Positions 35,036 to 44,684 of a stretch of 64,000 nt of DNA are shown piece by piece. The notes under the pieces were generated by a model. It saw only the letters and a program-made list of their open reading frames with translations. It made no database searches and had not been told where the DNA came from. Source of the DNA: Enterococcus pingfangensis. GTDB lineage: Bacteria; Bacillota; Bacilli; Lactobacillales; Enterococcaceae. Within the stretch, counting starts at the first letter, position 1, and each line of letters begins with the position of its first letter. The stretch spans positions 1-64,000 of the forward strand of contig NZ_BJDP01000008.1 of the NCBI RefSeq assembly GCF_005405205.1, read 5' to 3'. The position numbers and the translations under genes were made by a program.

Positions 35036-35767
35036 TTAAAAAATAAAACCTTGTTCTTTTAGAAATTCACTAGTATTTTTCCGGCGTGGATAGCTAAAAT
35101 GTTGGCGAACTTTTTCTGACCAGTTAGTTTGCTGATTGTTTGCACTGCGCTGTTGATAATACGCTGCAGTTTTTTTGTCGTAGTCCTCGATCAATGCAGG
35201 TGTTAATGAGCGGTAAGTATTGCTTCCAAGCACTGCATCGAAGGGCAAGCGCGGTTTGACTTCATTTTTTTCAACAGGATAGCCGACGAACATCCCAAAT
35301 ACTGGGTAAGTTAATTCAGGTAGCTCGAGTAATTCCTTCATTTTGAATAAATCATTGCGAATACCGCCAACGTAACAGACGCCTAGTTTTTCTGATTCAG
35401 CAAAGACCGCCATTGACTGGGCAGCTAATGCTGTATCGATAACGGCCGTGACCAATGACTCAAGCGTTCGTAAGTGATCGGTCGCATCTTCATGCAGGGC
35501 TAAGACTTGCGCGTGTTTGTTCAAATCAGCCACAAAAATATAAAATTCGCCGTTGTTTCCGTTAGCAACGGGAAAGTTTGCGAGCTGCTCGATCGTTTCT
35601 CTTTTTTTCCTGTCGGTGATCTCAACGACTGAGAAGGCTTGTAAAAAATTCGAACTGCTGGCACTTTGAGCAGCTAAGATCAATTTCCTTTTTAGTTCTT
35701 GGGTCAATGTTTGCGAGGTGAATGAGCGGACGGATGTGTGTTGGAGCATTGTTTCAAAAAGTTCCAT
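35036..35767 (-). CDS. FMN-dependent nitroreductase-family NADPH oxidoreductase
   Basis: A 243-residue protein of the NfsA/FRP type. The FMN-contact motifs are near the start (HTSVRSFTSQ) and in the middle (AAQSASSSNFLQAFSVVEI). GKLGVCYVGGIRND-like and FGMFVGYPVEKNEVKPRLP segments are diagnostic of this group. Such enzymes reduce flavins, nitro-compounds or quinones with NADPH. The frame extends to 35884, but AAGGAGGC ahead of the ATG at 35767 sets the start. Confidence 0.85.
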   Translation of the reverse strand: MELFETMLQHTSVRSFTSQTLTQELKRKLILAAQSASSSNFLQAFSVVEITDRKKRETIEQLANFPVANGNNGEFYIFVADLNKHAQVLALHEDATDHLRTLESLVTAVIDTALAAQSMAVFAESEKLGVCYVGGIRNDLFKMKELLELPELTYPVFGMFVGYPVEKNEVKPRLPFDAVLGSNTYRSLTPALIEDYDKKTAAYYQQRSANNQQTNWSEKVRQHFSYPRRKNTSEFLKEQGFIF

Positions 35768-35968
35768 CAAAAAGCCTCCTTTTTTTATCAGCATAATGCT
35801 GACGAATCTAGAAGTAAAGAGGAATTGTTTCTTTAGAATAATCATTTGCGGCTGCCTCAATAAATGATTCAGTCCAATGAGCAATCAAACGAGCAAAAGG
35901 AAAACACGAACATTCGCTGATAAAACATTGTTTTTATTAATAAAATTTTAATCATTCTGTAATCGTTG

Positions 35969-35977
35969 TGTTATAAT
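35969..35977 (+). promoter_or_regulatory. Extended -10 promoter of the ACT/UPF0210 operon
   Basis: TGTTATAAT (TGnTATAAT) lies about 30 bases before the ACT-domain start codon. No strong -35 is seen, as is usual for extended -10 promoters. Confidence 0.5.
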
Positions 35978-36007
35978 AAAAAACATTATCTGAAGGGAGA
36001 TATGCAA

Positions 36008-36277
36008 ATGCGGGGAGTAGTAACGGTTATTGGAAAAGATAAGGTCGGGATTGTCGCCGGTGTCAGTCAAAATCTAGCGGAACAAAACATCAATATTCTT
36101 GATGTTTCGCAAACGATCATGGGTGAATACTTTACGATGATGATGTCAGTCGACTTGTCTGCTGCGACAGTTGACTTTGAAGCGGCAAAAGCACAGTTTC
36201 ATGAATTAGGAAAAACGTTGGGTGTCAAGATCAGCATTCAAAACCAAGAAATTTTTGACGCGATGCATAAATTATAG
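36008..36277 (+). CDS. ACT domain protein (UPF0237)
   Basis: An 89-residue single ACT domain, the usual length for UPF0237. The N terminus MRGVVTVIGKDKVGIVAGVS and the ISQTIM-like region (DVSQTIMGEYFTMMM) are typical. ACT domains bind small ligands, often amino acids; the ligand here is unknown. The start is the ATG at 36008, because AGGGAG at 35995-36000 would be too close to the ATG at 36002. The UPF0210 gene follows by 12 bases; the two are a conserved pair. Confidence 0.85.
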   Translation: MRGVVTVIGKDKVGIVAGVSQNLAEQNINILDVSQTIMGEYFTMMMSVDLSAATVDFEAAKAQFHELGKTLGVKISIQNQEIFDAMHKL

Positions 36278-36289
36278 GGAGGTCTGCTT

Positions 36290-37633
36290 GTGGAAACGAA
36301 TCAAATACTGGAAACGATTCGAATGATCGAAGAGGAAAATTTGGATATTCGAACGATTACGATGGGGATCTCTTTGTTAGATTGTATCGACAGCGACAGC
36401 GATCGCGCATGTGAAAGAATCTATCAAAAAATTACGACTAAAGCTCGCGATCTTGTCAAAGTAGGCGAGGCGATCGAAGCGGAATATGGGATCCCAATTA
36501 TTAATAAGCGAATTTCTGTCACACCGATCGGTATCATTGCTGCGGCAACTCCAGATACTGATTATGTGAAATTTGCTAAAACGTTAGACAGAGCGGCCAA
36601 AGCCGTCGGAGTAAATTTTTTGGGCGGATTCTCGGCTTTAGTCGAAAAAGGCTATCAACACGGCGATAAAATTTTGATCGACTCGATTCCGCAAGCTTTG
36701 GCGGAGACAGATTTTGTCTGTGCCTCGGTGAATATCGGTTCAACAAGAGCAGGAATCAATATGGATGCCGTCGCTCATATGGGGGAAATCGTAAAGAAAA
36801 CCGCCGAAGCTTCTGATTTAGGTTGTGCTAAACTAGTCGTTTTCGCAAATGCAGTCGAAGACAACCCATTCATGGCGGGGGCTTTTCATGGTGTAGGTGA
36901 AGCAGATTGTGTCATCAACGTCGGTGTCAGTGGACCGGGTGTAGTGAAACGTGCATTGGAAAAAGTGAAAGGTGAACCTTTTGACGTAGTAGCCGAAGTA
37001 GTGAAAAAAACAGCTTTTAAAATCACACGAATGGGTCAAATGGTCGGTAAAATCGCATCGGAACGTTTAGATGTGCCGTTTGGTATCGTCGATTTATCGT
37101 TAGCGCCGACACCGGCAGTGGGGGATTCAGTGGCGCACGTTTTGGAAGAAATGGGTCTGGAAAGTGTCGGAACTCATGGTACGACGGCAGCTTTGGCATT
37201 GCTAAATGATGCAGTCAAAAAAGGCGGCGTGATGGCCTGCAATCATGTAGGCGGACTATCCGGTGCTTTTATTCCGGTCTCAGAAGATGCGGGGATGATC
37301 GATGCAGTCAACAATGGTTCGTTGACGATCGAAAAACTAGAAGCGATGACTGCAATCTGTTCAGTAGGACTAGACATGATCGCGATTCCTGGTGCAACAC
37401 CGGCAAGCAGTATCGCTGCGATGATCGCTGATGAAGCGGCTATCGGGGTGATCAATCACAAAACAACGGCTGTCCGAATTATTCCTGCCAAAGATAAAAA
37501 AATTGGCGAGATGGTTGAATTTGGTGGCTTATTAGGAAGGGCACCGGTCATGGCGGTCAATTCAGCGGGTTCTGCAGATTTTGTCGCTCGCGGCGGACGA
37601 ATCCCGGCACCAATTCATTCCTTTAAAAATTAA
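36290..37633 (+). CDS. UPF0210 (PFL/DUF711) family protein
   Basis: A 447-residue soluble protein of the UPF0210 family. Conserved blocks are [13 protein letters not shown] near residue 20, [31 protein letters not shown], and the C-terminal [23 protein letters not shown]. The fold is distantly related to glycyl-radical enzymes, but it has no recognised radical site, and its function is not established. It starts with GTG at 36290, supported by GGGAGG eight bases upstream. It forms an operon with the ACT-domain gene, whose product might regulate it. Confidence 0.85.
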   Translation: METNQILETIRMIEEENLDIRTITMGISLLDCIDSDSDRACERIYQKITTKARDLVKVGEAIEAEYGIPIINKRISVTPIGIIAAATPDTDYVKFAKTLDRAAKAVGVNFLGGFSALVEKGYQHGDKILIDSIPQALAETDFVCASVNIGSTRAGINMDAVAHMGEIVKKTAEASDLGCAKLVVFANAVEDNPFMAGAFHGVGEADCVINVGVSGPGVVKRALEKVKGEPFDVVAEVVKKTAFKITRMGQMVGKIASERLDVPFGIVDLSLAPTPAVGDSVAHVLEEMGLESVGTHGTTAALALLNDAVKKGGVMACNHVGGLSGAFIPVSEDAGMIDAVNNGSLTIEKLEAMTAICSVGLDMIAIPGATPASSIAAMIADEAAIGVINHKTTAVRIIPAKDKKIGEMVEFGGLLGRAPVMAVNSAGSADFVARGGRIPAPIHSFKN

Positions 37634-37691
37634 GCTAGTTGAAAGCGTCGAGTTTGTCCGTTTAATCACTAAGCGGGCTGGTTAGATCATT

Positions 37692-37733
37692 AAAAAAATG
37701 GGGCGAAGATTTTTCTTTTGCACCATTTTTTTA
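37692..37733 (+). terminator. Terminator after UPF0210
   Basis: AAAAAAATGGGGC and GCACCATTTTTTT form an imperfect hairpin ending in a T run. Confidence 0.55.
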
Positions 37734-37811
37734 TTTAGTCAGAAATATTCAAGCCAGCTATCAAAAAATTTTGTGTTAGAATGAAATGGACAAAAAAACA
37801 GGAGCGGACAA

Positions 37812-40493
37812 ATGAAAAATAAGACGTATTTAAAGGCGAGTTTACGCGAAATTTTTTATTCAAAGGGACGGTTTATTGCGATCGTTCTAATTATTTTATT
37901 GGGAACTTTACTGTATGTTGGGATCAAAGCTACTGGTCCGATCTTGAACCATTCAGCGAGTCGATACGTGGATAAACAGGAGCTGTCTAATTTGCAGATC
38001 ATTTCGACTGGCGGTCTGACGGCAGAAGATGAAGTGGCAGCAGCGAAAATCCCCGATGCACAAGTTGAGAGCGGCTATCAATTTTTTTATGCCGACGATG
38101 AAAAAAATCAAGTCATCAAACTGTATTCATATGCTGAAAAGAATCAGCAAAATCAATTGATCGTCAAAAAAGGCCGCCTACCTAAAAAAGAAAATGAGAT
38201 TGTTCTGGATGAAAAGGCGCTGAGTGAAGGCTATCGATTGAATCAGACATTCAAAATCAAGCAGCCAGATCAATTGGAGCGCCAAAATTTTAAGATCGTA
38301 GGCTTTGTTCAATCTCCGCTGTATATCAACACGGAAGAACGCGGACTTTCGACTATTGGAAATGGCAGTGTTGATTTTTTTGCTTATTTGCCAGAAAGCA
38401 ATTTTTCCAATGAAGTAAAATCGGTGATCTATGTTCGCTTTGCAAATGTTAAAAACAAAGAGACCTATGGCAAAGCATATGAAACAGCGATGGATAAAAA
38501 TATCGAGCAGACCGAAAAATTATTTGCGGATCGGCCGAAAGAACGGCTAGCAGAAATCAAAGCCGATGCGGAAAAAGAATTGTTACCAAAAAAAGCTGAA
38601 GTGACAGATGATTTGGCAAAATTAACGGCAGCTCAAAAAGAATTGGATCAAGCAAACACGCAACTGAAACAGCAAGCGAGTGCGGTTCCAGCGGGAAATC
38701 CTCAATTGACGCAAGCTCAAGCAGAATTAGAAGCACAGCAAAAAGAACTTACGAGTAATCGTGAACAGCTGCTGGCTGCGCAAGAAAAGCTCAACGCAAG
38801 TGAAAAAGAATTCAGTGAATTGAAAACGCCAAGCTATTCATATAATCAGCGAGCAGATAATTCTGGTTTTCAGGAATACGGCGATCTTTCTGAGCGAATT
38901 GCGGCGATTGCCAATGTCTTTCCAGTCTTTTTCTTTTTTATCGCGGCACTCATCACATTTACGACGATGACGCGGATGGTTGAAGAAAATCGGCGGGAGA
39001 TTGGGACATTGAAAGCATTAGGCTATTCACGCTTTGAAATTTCAATCAAATATATCATTTACGCTTTATCGGCCGCGACGATCGGAATCGTTTTAGGAAG
39101 TTTGATTGGGACGCATACATTGCCGCGCTTGATCTTTGAACTTTCCAGCGATCGATATAATTTACCGGGAGTCGAGGCGTTTTACTTAATACGGCCGATT
39201 ATCCAAGCGGCAATCGCCTTTTTATTTGCTAGTTTAGGTGCGGCATTACTTGTTTTATTGCGGGAACTGCATGAAAAGCCAGCAGTATTGCTGCAGCCTA
39301 AAGCACCAAAACCTGGGAAACGAATCTTTTTAGAACGAATCACGCCGATCTGGTCGCGGATGAGTTTTAATTCAAAGGTCAGCTATCGAAATCTATTTCG
39401 TTATAAGTCGCGCATGATCATGGCGGTGATCGGGATCGCCGGTTGCGCGGCTTTGATGGTAGCAGGTGTTGGTTTGAAAGATTCGATCGGTTCTGTCGGC
39501 GACAAGCAATTTGGACCGATCATTGATTACGACGCAACGGTCACTTTAAAAGATCAACCGGATCAGAAAAAAGTAGAGTCGCTCTTTTCGCAGAATAAAA
39601 AAATCACCAGCCAATTAGCCGCACTGAATCAAACGGTCGAGTTAAAACAAAAAGGTCAAGCTAATCAAAAGCTGACGATGATGGTGCCGGAAAATCGGCA
39701 AAAATTTGGCAACTATCTGCATTTAAAACAAGCAGAAAAATCATTTGAACTGCCGAATAATGGAGCGGTAATTACGCAAAAAATGGCCGAATTATTTGAT
39801 TTGACCGAAGGGGACAGCTTAACGGTCTATGATGAAGACCAGCAAACCTTTAAAGTCAAAATCGCTAAAATCACTGATAACTATTTAGGAAATTTTCTTT
39901 ACTTGTCAAAAGATTACTATCAACAAACTCGCGGGAAAGAGTTCGTAATGAATAGTTATTTACTAAAAAGCAAAAAAATGACGAAGAACGAAGAGCAGAG
40001 ACTATCCCAAAAACTGTTAAGCAGCAATCAAGTACTGAATACGTCGTTTATGTCTACCCAAATCAAAACACAAGAACATTCAATGGAGAATCTTGACGGG
40101 ATCGTGTGGATCTTTGTGGTCTTGTCGGGACTGTTGGCATTCATCGTGCTGTATAATTTAACGAATATCAATGTCTCCGAAAGACTGCGCGAGTTGTCTA
40201 CGATCAAAGTTCTAGGCTTTTATGATCGAGAGGTCACTGCCTATATTTTCCGTGAGAATTTTGTCTTTACACTGTTGGGTATTTTGTTCGGGTATGGCTT
40301 AGGAATCATTTTGACGAAATTTATTTTGGATCAGGCTTCGATGGAAACAATCACTTTCCCATTAGTTATTCGACCGGGTGCCTATCTGCTTTCAGGCGGG
40401 CTGACGATTTTGTTCTCAGGAATCGTAATGGTCGCAACTCATTTCCGCTTGCGCCACATCAATATGATCGATGCCTTAAAATCAAATGAATAA
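37812..40493 (+). CDS. Large FtsX-like ABC permease, orphan
   Basis: An 893-residue permease: N-terminal helix (about 20-40), an extracellular domain (about 45-230), a charged, Gln/Lys-rich coiled-coil stretch (about 235-335), three helices of a first FtsX domain (about 365-495), a second extracellular part, and a second FtsX domain with three helices at the C terminus. The cytoplasmic motif REIGTLKALGYSRFEI and its partner LRELSTIKVLGFYDREV are typical. This two-FtsX layout usually works with a separate ATPase encoded next door. None is adjacent here, so the ATPase must come from elsewhere. AGGAG precedes the ATG. Confidence 0.85.
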   Translation: MKNKTYLKASLREIFYSKGRFIAIVLIILLGTLLYVGIKATGPILNHSASRYVDKQELSNLQIISTGGLTAEDEVAAAKIPDAQVESGYQFFYADDEKNQVIKLYSYAEKNQQNQLIVKKGRLPKKENEIVLDEKALSEGYRLNQTFKIKQPDQLERQNFKIVGFVQSPLYINTEERGLSTIGNGSVDFFAYLPESNFSNEVKSVIYVRFANVKNKETYGKAYETAMDKNIEQTEKLFADRPKERLAEIKADAEKELLPKKAEVTDDLAKLTAAQKELDQANTQLKQQASAVPAGNPQLTQAQAELEAQQKELTSNREQLLAAQEKLNASEKEFSELKTPSYSYNQRADNSGFQEYGDLSERIAAIANVFPVFFFFIAALITFTTMTRMVEENRREIGTLKALGYSRFEISIKYIIYALSAATIGIVLGSLIGTHTLPRLIFELSSDRYNLPGVEAFYLIRPIIQAAIAFLFASLGAALLVLLRELHEKPAVLLQPKAPKPGKRIFLERITPIWSRMSFNSKVSYRNLFRYKSRMIMAVIGIAGCAALMVAGVGLKDSIGSVGDKQFGPIIDYDATVTLKDQPDQKKVESLFSQNKKITSQLAALNQTVELKQKGQANQKLTMMVPENRQKFGNYLHLKQAEKSFELPNNGAVITQKMAELFDLTEGDSLTVYDEDQQTFKVKIAKITDNYLGNFLYLSKDYYQQTRGKEFVMNSYLLKSKKMTKNEEQRLSQKLLSSNQVLNTSFMSTQIKTQEHSMENLDGIVWIFVVLSGLLAFIVLYNLTNINVSERLRELSTIKVLGFYDREVTAYIFRENFVFTLLGILFGYGLGIILTKFILDQASMETITFPLVIRPGAYLLSGGLTILFSGIVMVATHFRLRHINMIDALKSNE

Positions 40494-40507
40494 GCGTCAA
40501 AAAAGCG

Positions 40508-40536
40508 TTGACAAACATTTTAGGCCAGTCTATGCT
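40508..40536 (+). promoter_or_regulatory. Promoter of the thrS T-box leader
   Basis: TTGACA (40508-40513), 17 bases, TATGCT (40531-40536): a strong sigma-A promoter. Confidence 0.7.
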
Positions 40537-40542
40537 TTAATC

Positions 40543-40775
40543 AATAGTTGAATGCAATGAGAAGGATACAATCTGATTTTATTCGCCATCACAAGAGAAA
40601 GAAGCCTTGGCTGGAAGCTTCTGATTGAGAAAAATAGATTACTCCCTTTGAGCGGCCGTAAACGGTCCGGTCGATACTCGTTATGTATCTTATGAGCCAA
40701 AAAGGATAAAGCTTTTTGGGAACTTGGGTGGTAACACGTTTATTCACGTCCCTATTTTATAGGGACTTTTTTTTA
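40543..40775 (+). ncRNA. T-box leader (tRNA-Thr sensing)
   Basis: The T-box core GGGTGGTAACACG lies at about 40727-40739 and is followed by the terminator GTCCCTA/TAGGGAC with eight T residues (40748-40774). TGGT in the bulge would pair with the ACCA end of a tRNA with discriminator A, which fits tRNA-Thr. An ACT Thr codon at 40641-40643, after a long stem I, is the likely specifier. Uncharged tRNA-Thr should stabilise the antiterminator and switch on the synthetase gene. Confidence 0.85.
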
Positions 40776-40864
40776 TTGGAAACCCTCCAGACCTTTTGTT
40801 AAAATTAATAAAAGGTACGCAACAATAAATTTTTTAGTGAGAAAGCGGATCGGAGTTGAGTTGA

Positions 40865-42772
40865 ATGTCAAAAGAAATCGAAATTGTTTTACCAGATGGA
40901 AGCAAACAAAAGGTGAGCGAAAATACCACCTTGTTTGAAATAAAAAATCAATTGCAAGAAGATGCAGTTGTCGGCAGTATTGATGGCGAGCTTGTTGACT
41001 TATCAACTCCAGTCAAAAAAAATTCAGAGATCGCTTTTTATGATTGTGCTTCTCCTGAAGGGGCGACAGCAATCTGTCAATTGGTCAGTCTGCTGCTGGA
41101 AGAAGCGATCAAAGCGCAACATCCAGAAGCGTTGTTCGCCAAACCGCAGCGTGAAGATCAAACCATTTGGGTCGACTTGCGCGTAAACCAACCATTGAGT
41201 GCGCTAGTTTTGAAAGATCTGGAACACCATATCAAGAAAAAGATCAAAGCCGACGCGAAGATCGAAAGTTTGACGCTGACTGTGTCAGAAGCAAAAGAGA
41301 TCTTTAAAGACAATGAGTTGAAACTCTTTGCCTTATCGGAATTAGAAGAAAACCGACTCGTTTTCGTTTACTCTTTCGGTGATGTGACGGAATTTTTCCT
41401 TGAACCAGCCGCCTTGGAATTAGCAACTGCTAAATATTTTTCATTATTGAAAGTTTCCGGCGCTTACTGGCAGGGAAATCCGGATAATGAAATGTTGCAA
41501 CGGGTGACCGGGGTCGTTTTTGCGGAAAAAGCGCAGCTCTTGGATCATTTGGATTATTTAGAGGAATCAGAAAAACGCAGTCATCAGAAGCTTGGCAAAG
41601 AACTGGATCTATTTATGTTTTCTGAAGAAGCACCGGGAATGCCTTTTTACTTGGAAAACGGACTGATCATTCGCAATGAATTGCAAAAATTTTTACGGGA
41701 ACTGCAAGCAAAATATGATTATAAAGAAGTTAAAACACCATTGATTTTGAATCAGCGTTTATGGGAACGTTCTGGTCACTGGGATCATTATAAAAATAAT
41801 ATGTACTTCACAAAAGTCGCAGATGAAGACTACGCATTAAAACCGATGAACTGTCCGGGACATTGTTTGATCTTCAAAGACCGCAAGCGGTCGTATCGGG
41901 ACCTACCCATGCGAATGGCTGAGTTTGGTCAAGTCCATCGCCACGAATTCAGCGGAGCATTGAATGGCTTGCTTAGAGTTCGGACATTTTGTCAAGATGA
42001 TGCACATATCTTTGTGCGAAGAGACCAAATCGAACAAGAAATCGCGTTAGCTTTAAAAATTATTGATGAAGTTTATAAGATTTTTGGTTTTGAATATGCC
42101 GTCGAGCTGTCGACTCGGCCGGATGATTTTATGGGTGAGATCGAGTTGTGGGACGAAGCCGAAGCGTCATTAGGAAAAGTATTGACGGATCTTGGTTATA
42201 AATACAATATCAATGAAGGCGACGGCACGTTTTATGGACCAAAAATCGATATTTATATTAAGGACGCGCTGAATCGCAGCCATCAATGTGCGACTGTTCA
42301 ATTAGATTTTCAAATGCCGGGGAAATTTGATTTAACGTATATTGATGAGAAGAATCAGGAGGCGCAGCCAGTAATGATCCATCGGGCAGTTTTTGGTTCA
42401 TTGGATCGTTTCCTAGGTATTTTAATCGAGCATTATGCGGGAGCTTTTCCATTTTGGCTGGCACCAAAACAAGTGGCACTGCTCAGTGTTGCCCAAACAC
42501 ATGAAAATGGCGTAGAAAAATTGTTCCAAGAATTCCACGCCGCTGGGATTCGGGTCGAAAAAGATTTGCGCAATGAAAAATTAGGCAAAAAGATTCGCGA
42601 AGCAGAATTGCGGAAAATCCCGTATATTTTAGTAATCGGCGACAAAGAGTTGGCAGATGGAAGCTTTGCTGTTCGCAAACACGGCAGCGACACTGTCAAA
42701 CAAATGTCAAAAGCGGAGTTTATGGAGCTGTTGAAGCAACAAGCACAAGAAAAAAATCATCAGTACTACTGA
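40865..42772 (+). CDS. thrS: Threonyl-tRNA synthetase with inactivated editing domain
   Basis: A 635-residue class II synthetase with TGS (about 1-62), N2 editing (about 63-220), catalytic (about 240-530) and anticodon-binding (about 535-630) domains. The aminoacylation core looks sound: zinc ligands in NCPGHC, RHEFSG and MIHRAVFGS, and the motif 2 segment RVRTFCQDDAHIF. The editing site does not. E. coli His73 and His77 align with Gln72 and Leu76, and Cys182 and His186 with Phe178 and Ala182, so Ser-tRNA-Thr clearance should be lost. This is probably a second, stress- or antibiotic-related ThrRS beside a normal one elsewhere. It is controlled by the T-box. Confidence 0.9.
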   Translation: MSKEIEIVLPDGSKQKVSENTTLFEIKNQLQEDAVVGSIDGELVDLSTPVKKNSEIAFYDCASPEGATAICQLVSLLLEEAIKAQHPEALFAKPQREDQTIWVDLRVNQPLSALVLKDLEHHIKKKIKADAKIESLTLTVSEAKEIFKDNELKLFALSELEENRLVFVYSFGDVTEFFLEPAALELATAKYFSLLKVSGAYWQGNPDNEMLQRVTGVVFAEKAQLLDHLDYLEESEKRSHQKLGKELDLFMFSEEAPGMPFYLENGLIIRNELQKFLRELQAKYDYKEVKTPLILNQRLWERSGHWDHYKNNMYFTKVADEDYALKPMNCPGHCLIFKDRKRSYRDLPMRMAEFGQVHRHEFSGALNGLLRVRTFCQDDAHIFVRRDQIEQEIALALKIIDEVYKIFGFEYAVELSTRPDDFMGEIELWDEAEASLGKVLTDLGYKYNINEGDGTFYGPKIDIYIKDALNRSHQCATVQLDFQMPGKFDLTYIDEKNQEAQPVMIHRAVFGSLDRFLGILIEHYAGAFPFWLAPKQVALLSVAQTHENGVEKLFQEFHAAGIRVEKDLRNEKLGKKIREAELRKIPYILVIGDKELADGSFAVRKHGSDTVKQMSKAEFMELLKQQAQEKNHQYY

Positions 42773-42778
42773 TCGTGG

Positions 42779-42940
42779 AAGAAGATTGTGGCAAAAGCAG
42801 GTCGTTTCAAAAAATAAGCCGGAATTTCCGAAAATTGCTTCTCAAATTTTTGCGAGGTTTCGGCTTATTTTCGACGAAGCTATTGCTCACCGGTTATTCG
42901 GAAAAAGGGTTGTGACGTCTGGTCACAACCCTTTTCTGAT
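42779..42940. repeat. Dispersed tail-to-tail repeat, copy D (inverted)
   Basis: Read on the minus strand this matches copy A along its length: AAAAGGGTTGTGAC/GTCACAACCCTTTTT hairpin (42901-42937), CGAATAACCGGTGA, AGCCGAAACCT, GAGAAGCAATTTTCGG, GAAATTCCGGCTTATT and a closing TTGCCACAA. It separates thrS from the convergent TetR gene, whose last codons and stop lie inside the hairpin. Confidence 0.65.
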
Positions 42941-43516
42941 GCCTGCAAGCAGCCAGTGTGTCTTGAAATGGAAATCTTGCAACAACTCTGCTTCGCCCCA
43001 ATGATTCGCTAACATGTCTGTTAACGAATCGATGACTAATTTCATGGAGAAATATAAAAAACTGATTTGTTCATCCAAGGTAGGCATAATAAACTGATTT
43101 TTTGCCAAAATTTTTGTCCAAGCAGCGATGCCGTGTTCAGTTGCTGAACGATAGGAAAAAAGATGACTATTTTGCGATAATAATACTAATTGCCGGTAGC
43201 GCGGAGCCTCTTGATCCAAATCGACATAAAGCAATAAGAAGGCTTCGATTCCTTGAAAGAAATCACCATCTTGCTTAGTCATGTACTTGATGATTTCCCC
43301 ATGAATCTGTCCAGCATAAAAGTGGATCAAATAATCATAAGCGTCATTTAAATCTTCAAAATATTTATAAAAAATTCCCCGCGACATCTGTAAGGCGTCT
43401 ACGATCTCGCTGACTTTTACTTGACTGACAGGTTTTTCATAAAAAATCTTCAGCAATAAATCACGAATCTCAGCTTGGCGTGTTTCTGGTAAATTTTGAA
43501 AAGTTTTTTTAGGCAT
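42923..43516 (-). CDS. TetR family regulator, probable heme sensor
   Basis: A 197-residue TetR-type repressor with the helix-turn-helix at about 25-60 (VSEIVDALQMSRGIFYKYF). It is divergent from a HrtBA-like exporter, the arrangement described for HrtR in Lactococcus and FhtR in E. faecalis, where intracellular heme releases the repressor. A perfect palindrome lies in the shared control region. Heme binding itself cannot be read from the sequence. The C-terminal codons fall in a dispersed repeat. Confidence 0.75.
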   Translation of the reverse strand: MPKKTFQNLPETRQAEIRDLLLKIFYEKPVSQVKVSEIVDALQMSRGIFYKYFEDLNDAYDYLIHFYAGQIHGEIIKYMTKQDGDFFQGIEAFLLLYVDLDQEAPRYRQLVLLSQNSHLFSYRSATEHGIAAWTKILAKNQFIMPTLDEQISFLYFSMKLVIDSLTDMLANHWGEAELLQDFHFKTHWLLAGIRKGL

Positions 43517-43568
43517 CGGGTACCTCGAATCAGGACTTTTTTTCTATTATAACACATGAGCATAACCG

Positions 43569-43583
43569 GTGACATTTTGTCAC
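43569..43583. promoter_or_regulatory. Operator palindrome between the TetR gene and hrtBA
   Basis: GTGACATTTTGTCAC is a perfect inverted repeat (GTGACA/TGTCAC). It covers the -35 region of the minus-strand promoter whose extended -10 is TGTTATAAT (complement near 43548-43556), so it probably controls both directions. Confidence 0.6.
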
Positions 43584-43618
43584 TATAAGTGTACGCTAGT
43601 TTCAGAAAGGGTGAGTAG

Positions 43619-44683
43619 ATGTTTTTAGCTTGGAAAGAAATTCGCTATGCGAAATTGAGATATGGGTTGATCGTAGGGATCATGATCCTAGTTGCGTATG
43701 TAGTTTTTATGTTGTCAGGGCTAGCCAGCGGGTTGGCTGACGGCAATCGCAAGGCAATCGATGATTGGAACGCGACTGCAATTATTTTGTCAGAAGATAG
43801 CAACAAAGTAGTCAATGCTTCGCAGTTACAACAAAGCGATACGAGTCGTGTAACGGCCAAAGAAAAAGCCGGAGTGGGAGTCTATGCGACTGCCATTGAG
43901 AAAAAAAGCGGCGGTGAAAAAACCAATGTGTCGATTTTTGGTACTGCTAATGATGCTTTTATCGTTCCAAAAATCATCAAAGGCCGCTTGTATCAAAACA
44001 AAGATGAAACGATCGTATCTGAAAATTTATTAGCAGAAGGCTATCGCTTGAATCAGTCGATAAAAGTCAATGACCAAACATTGAAGATCGTCGGAGTGAT
44101 CAAAGAAACGACATACATGATTGCGCCGGTGATTTATTTAGATCCGACTGTATTCAATACGTTGAAATACGGGTCGCACGCTGGCGGAAATGATCCCATC
44201 AATATGATCGTAACAAAAGGCCAAACAAAAATTGAGCAGGGTCAGACAAAGTTAGAGAAAATAACTCCAGAAACGTTTATTGAAAATATTCCCGGATACA
44301 CTCCAGAAAAATTGACATTAAATACAATGATCTATTTCTTGTTTGTTGTTGTGACCGCGATCATTGGAATTTTTATGCATGTGATCACGCTGCAAAAAAC
44401 GTCAATTTTCGGTGTGATGAAAGCGCAAGGAGTAGCGACTAGTTATTTAGTGCGCTCAGTCTTGGCGCAGGCATTTCTCGTAGGAATAATCGGGGTTGCC
44501 GTCGCTGTTGGATTAAGTGTACTCACTAGTTTAGTTTTGCCAAGCGCGATGCCTTTTGCGGTCCATGCAACTGACTGGGCACTTTATAGTGTGATTTTAG
44601 TAGTTGTCGCGATGATCGGCGGGTTATTCTCGATGCGGACTGTCACAAAAGTAGATCCAGTAACGGCGATTGGAGGAGAATAA
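43619..44683 (+). CDS. hrtB: HrtB-like heme exporter permease
   Basis: A 354-residue FtsX/MacB-type permease. It has a first helix at about 16-38, a large extracellular domain (about 45-225) and three C-terminal helices (about 235-345), with the cytoplasmic KTSIFGVMKAQGVATSYLV loop. The N-terminal FLAWKEIRYAKLRYGLIVGI resembles HrtB of lactic acid bacteria. With HrtA it should expel excess heme from the membrane. The ribosome site is a modest AAAGGGTGAG. The ATPase gene starts one base after its stop. Confidence 0.8.
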   Translation: MFLAWKEIRYAKLRYGLIVGIMILVAYVVFMLSGLASGLADGNRKAIDDWNATAIILSEDSNKVVNASQLQQSDTSRVTAKEKAGVGVYATAIEKKSGGEKTNVSIFGTANDAFIVPKIIKGRLYQNKDETIVSENLLAEGYRLNQSIKVNDQTLKIVGVIKETTYMIAPVIYLDPTVFNTLKYGSHAGGNDPINMIVTKGQTKIEQGQTKLEKITPETFIENIPGYTPEKLTLNTMIYFLFVVVTAIIGIFMHVITLQKTSIFGVMKAQGVATSYLVRSVLAQAFLVGIIGVAVAVGLSVLTSLVLPSAMPFAVHATDWALYSVILVVVAMIGGLFSMRTVTKVDPVTAIGGE

Positions 44684-44684
44684 G

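Noticed and set aside
35014-35876. Imperfect direct repeats (CTCAATAAACGAGCGAGTCC and similar) flanking the nitroreductase gene
   Set aside because: Only about 15 of 21 bases match, with no transposase or duplication pattern; could be chance in AT-rich gaps.
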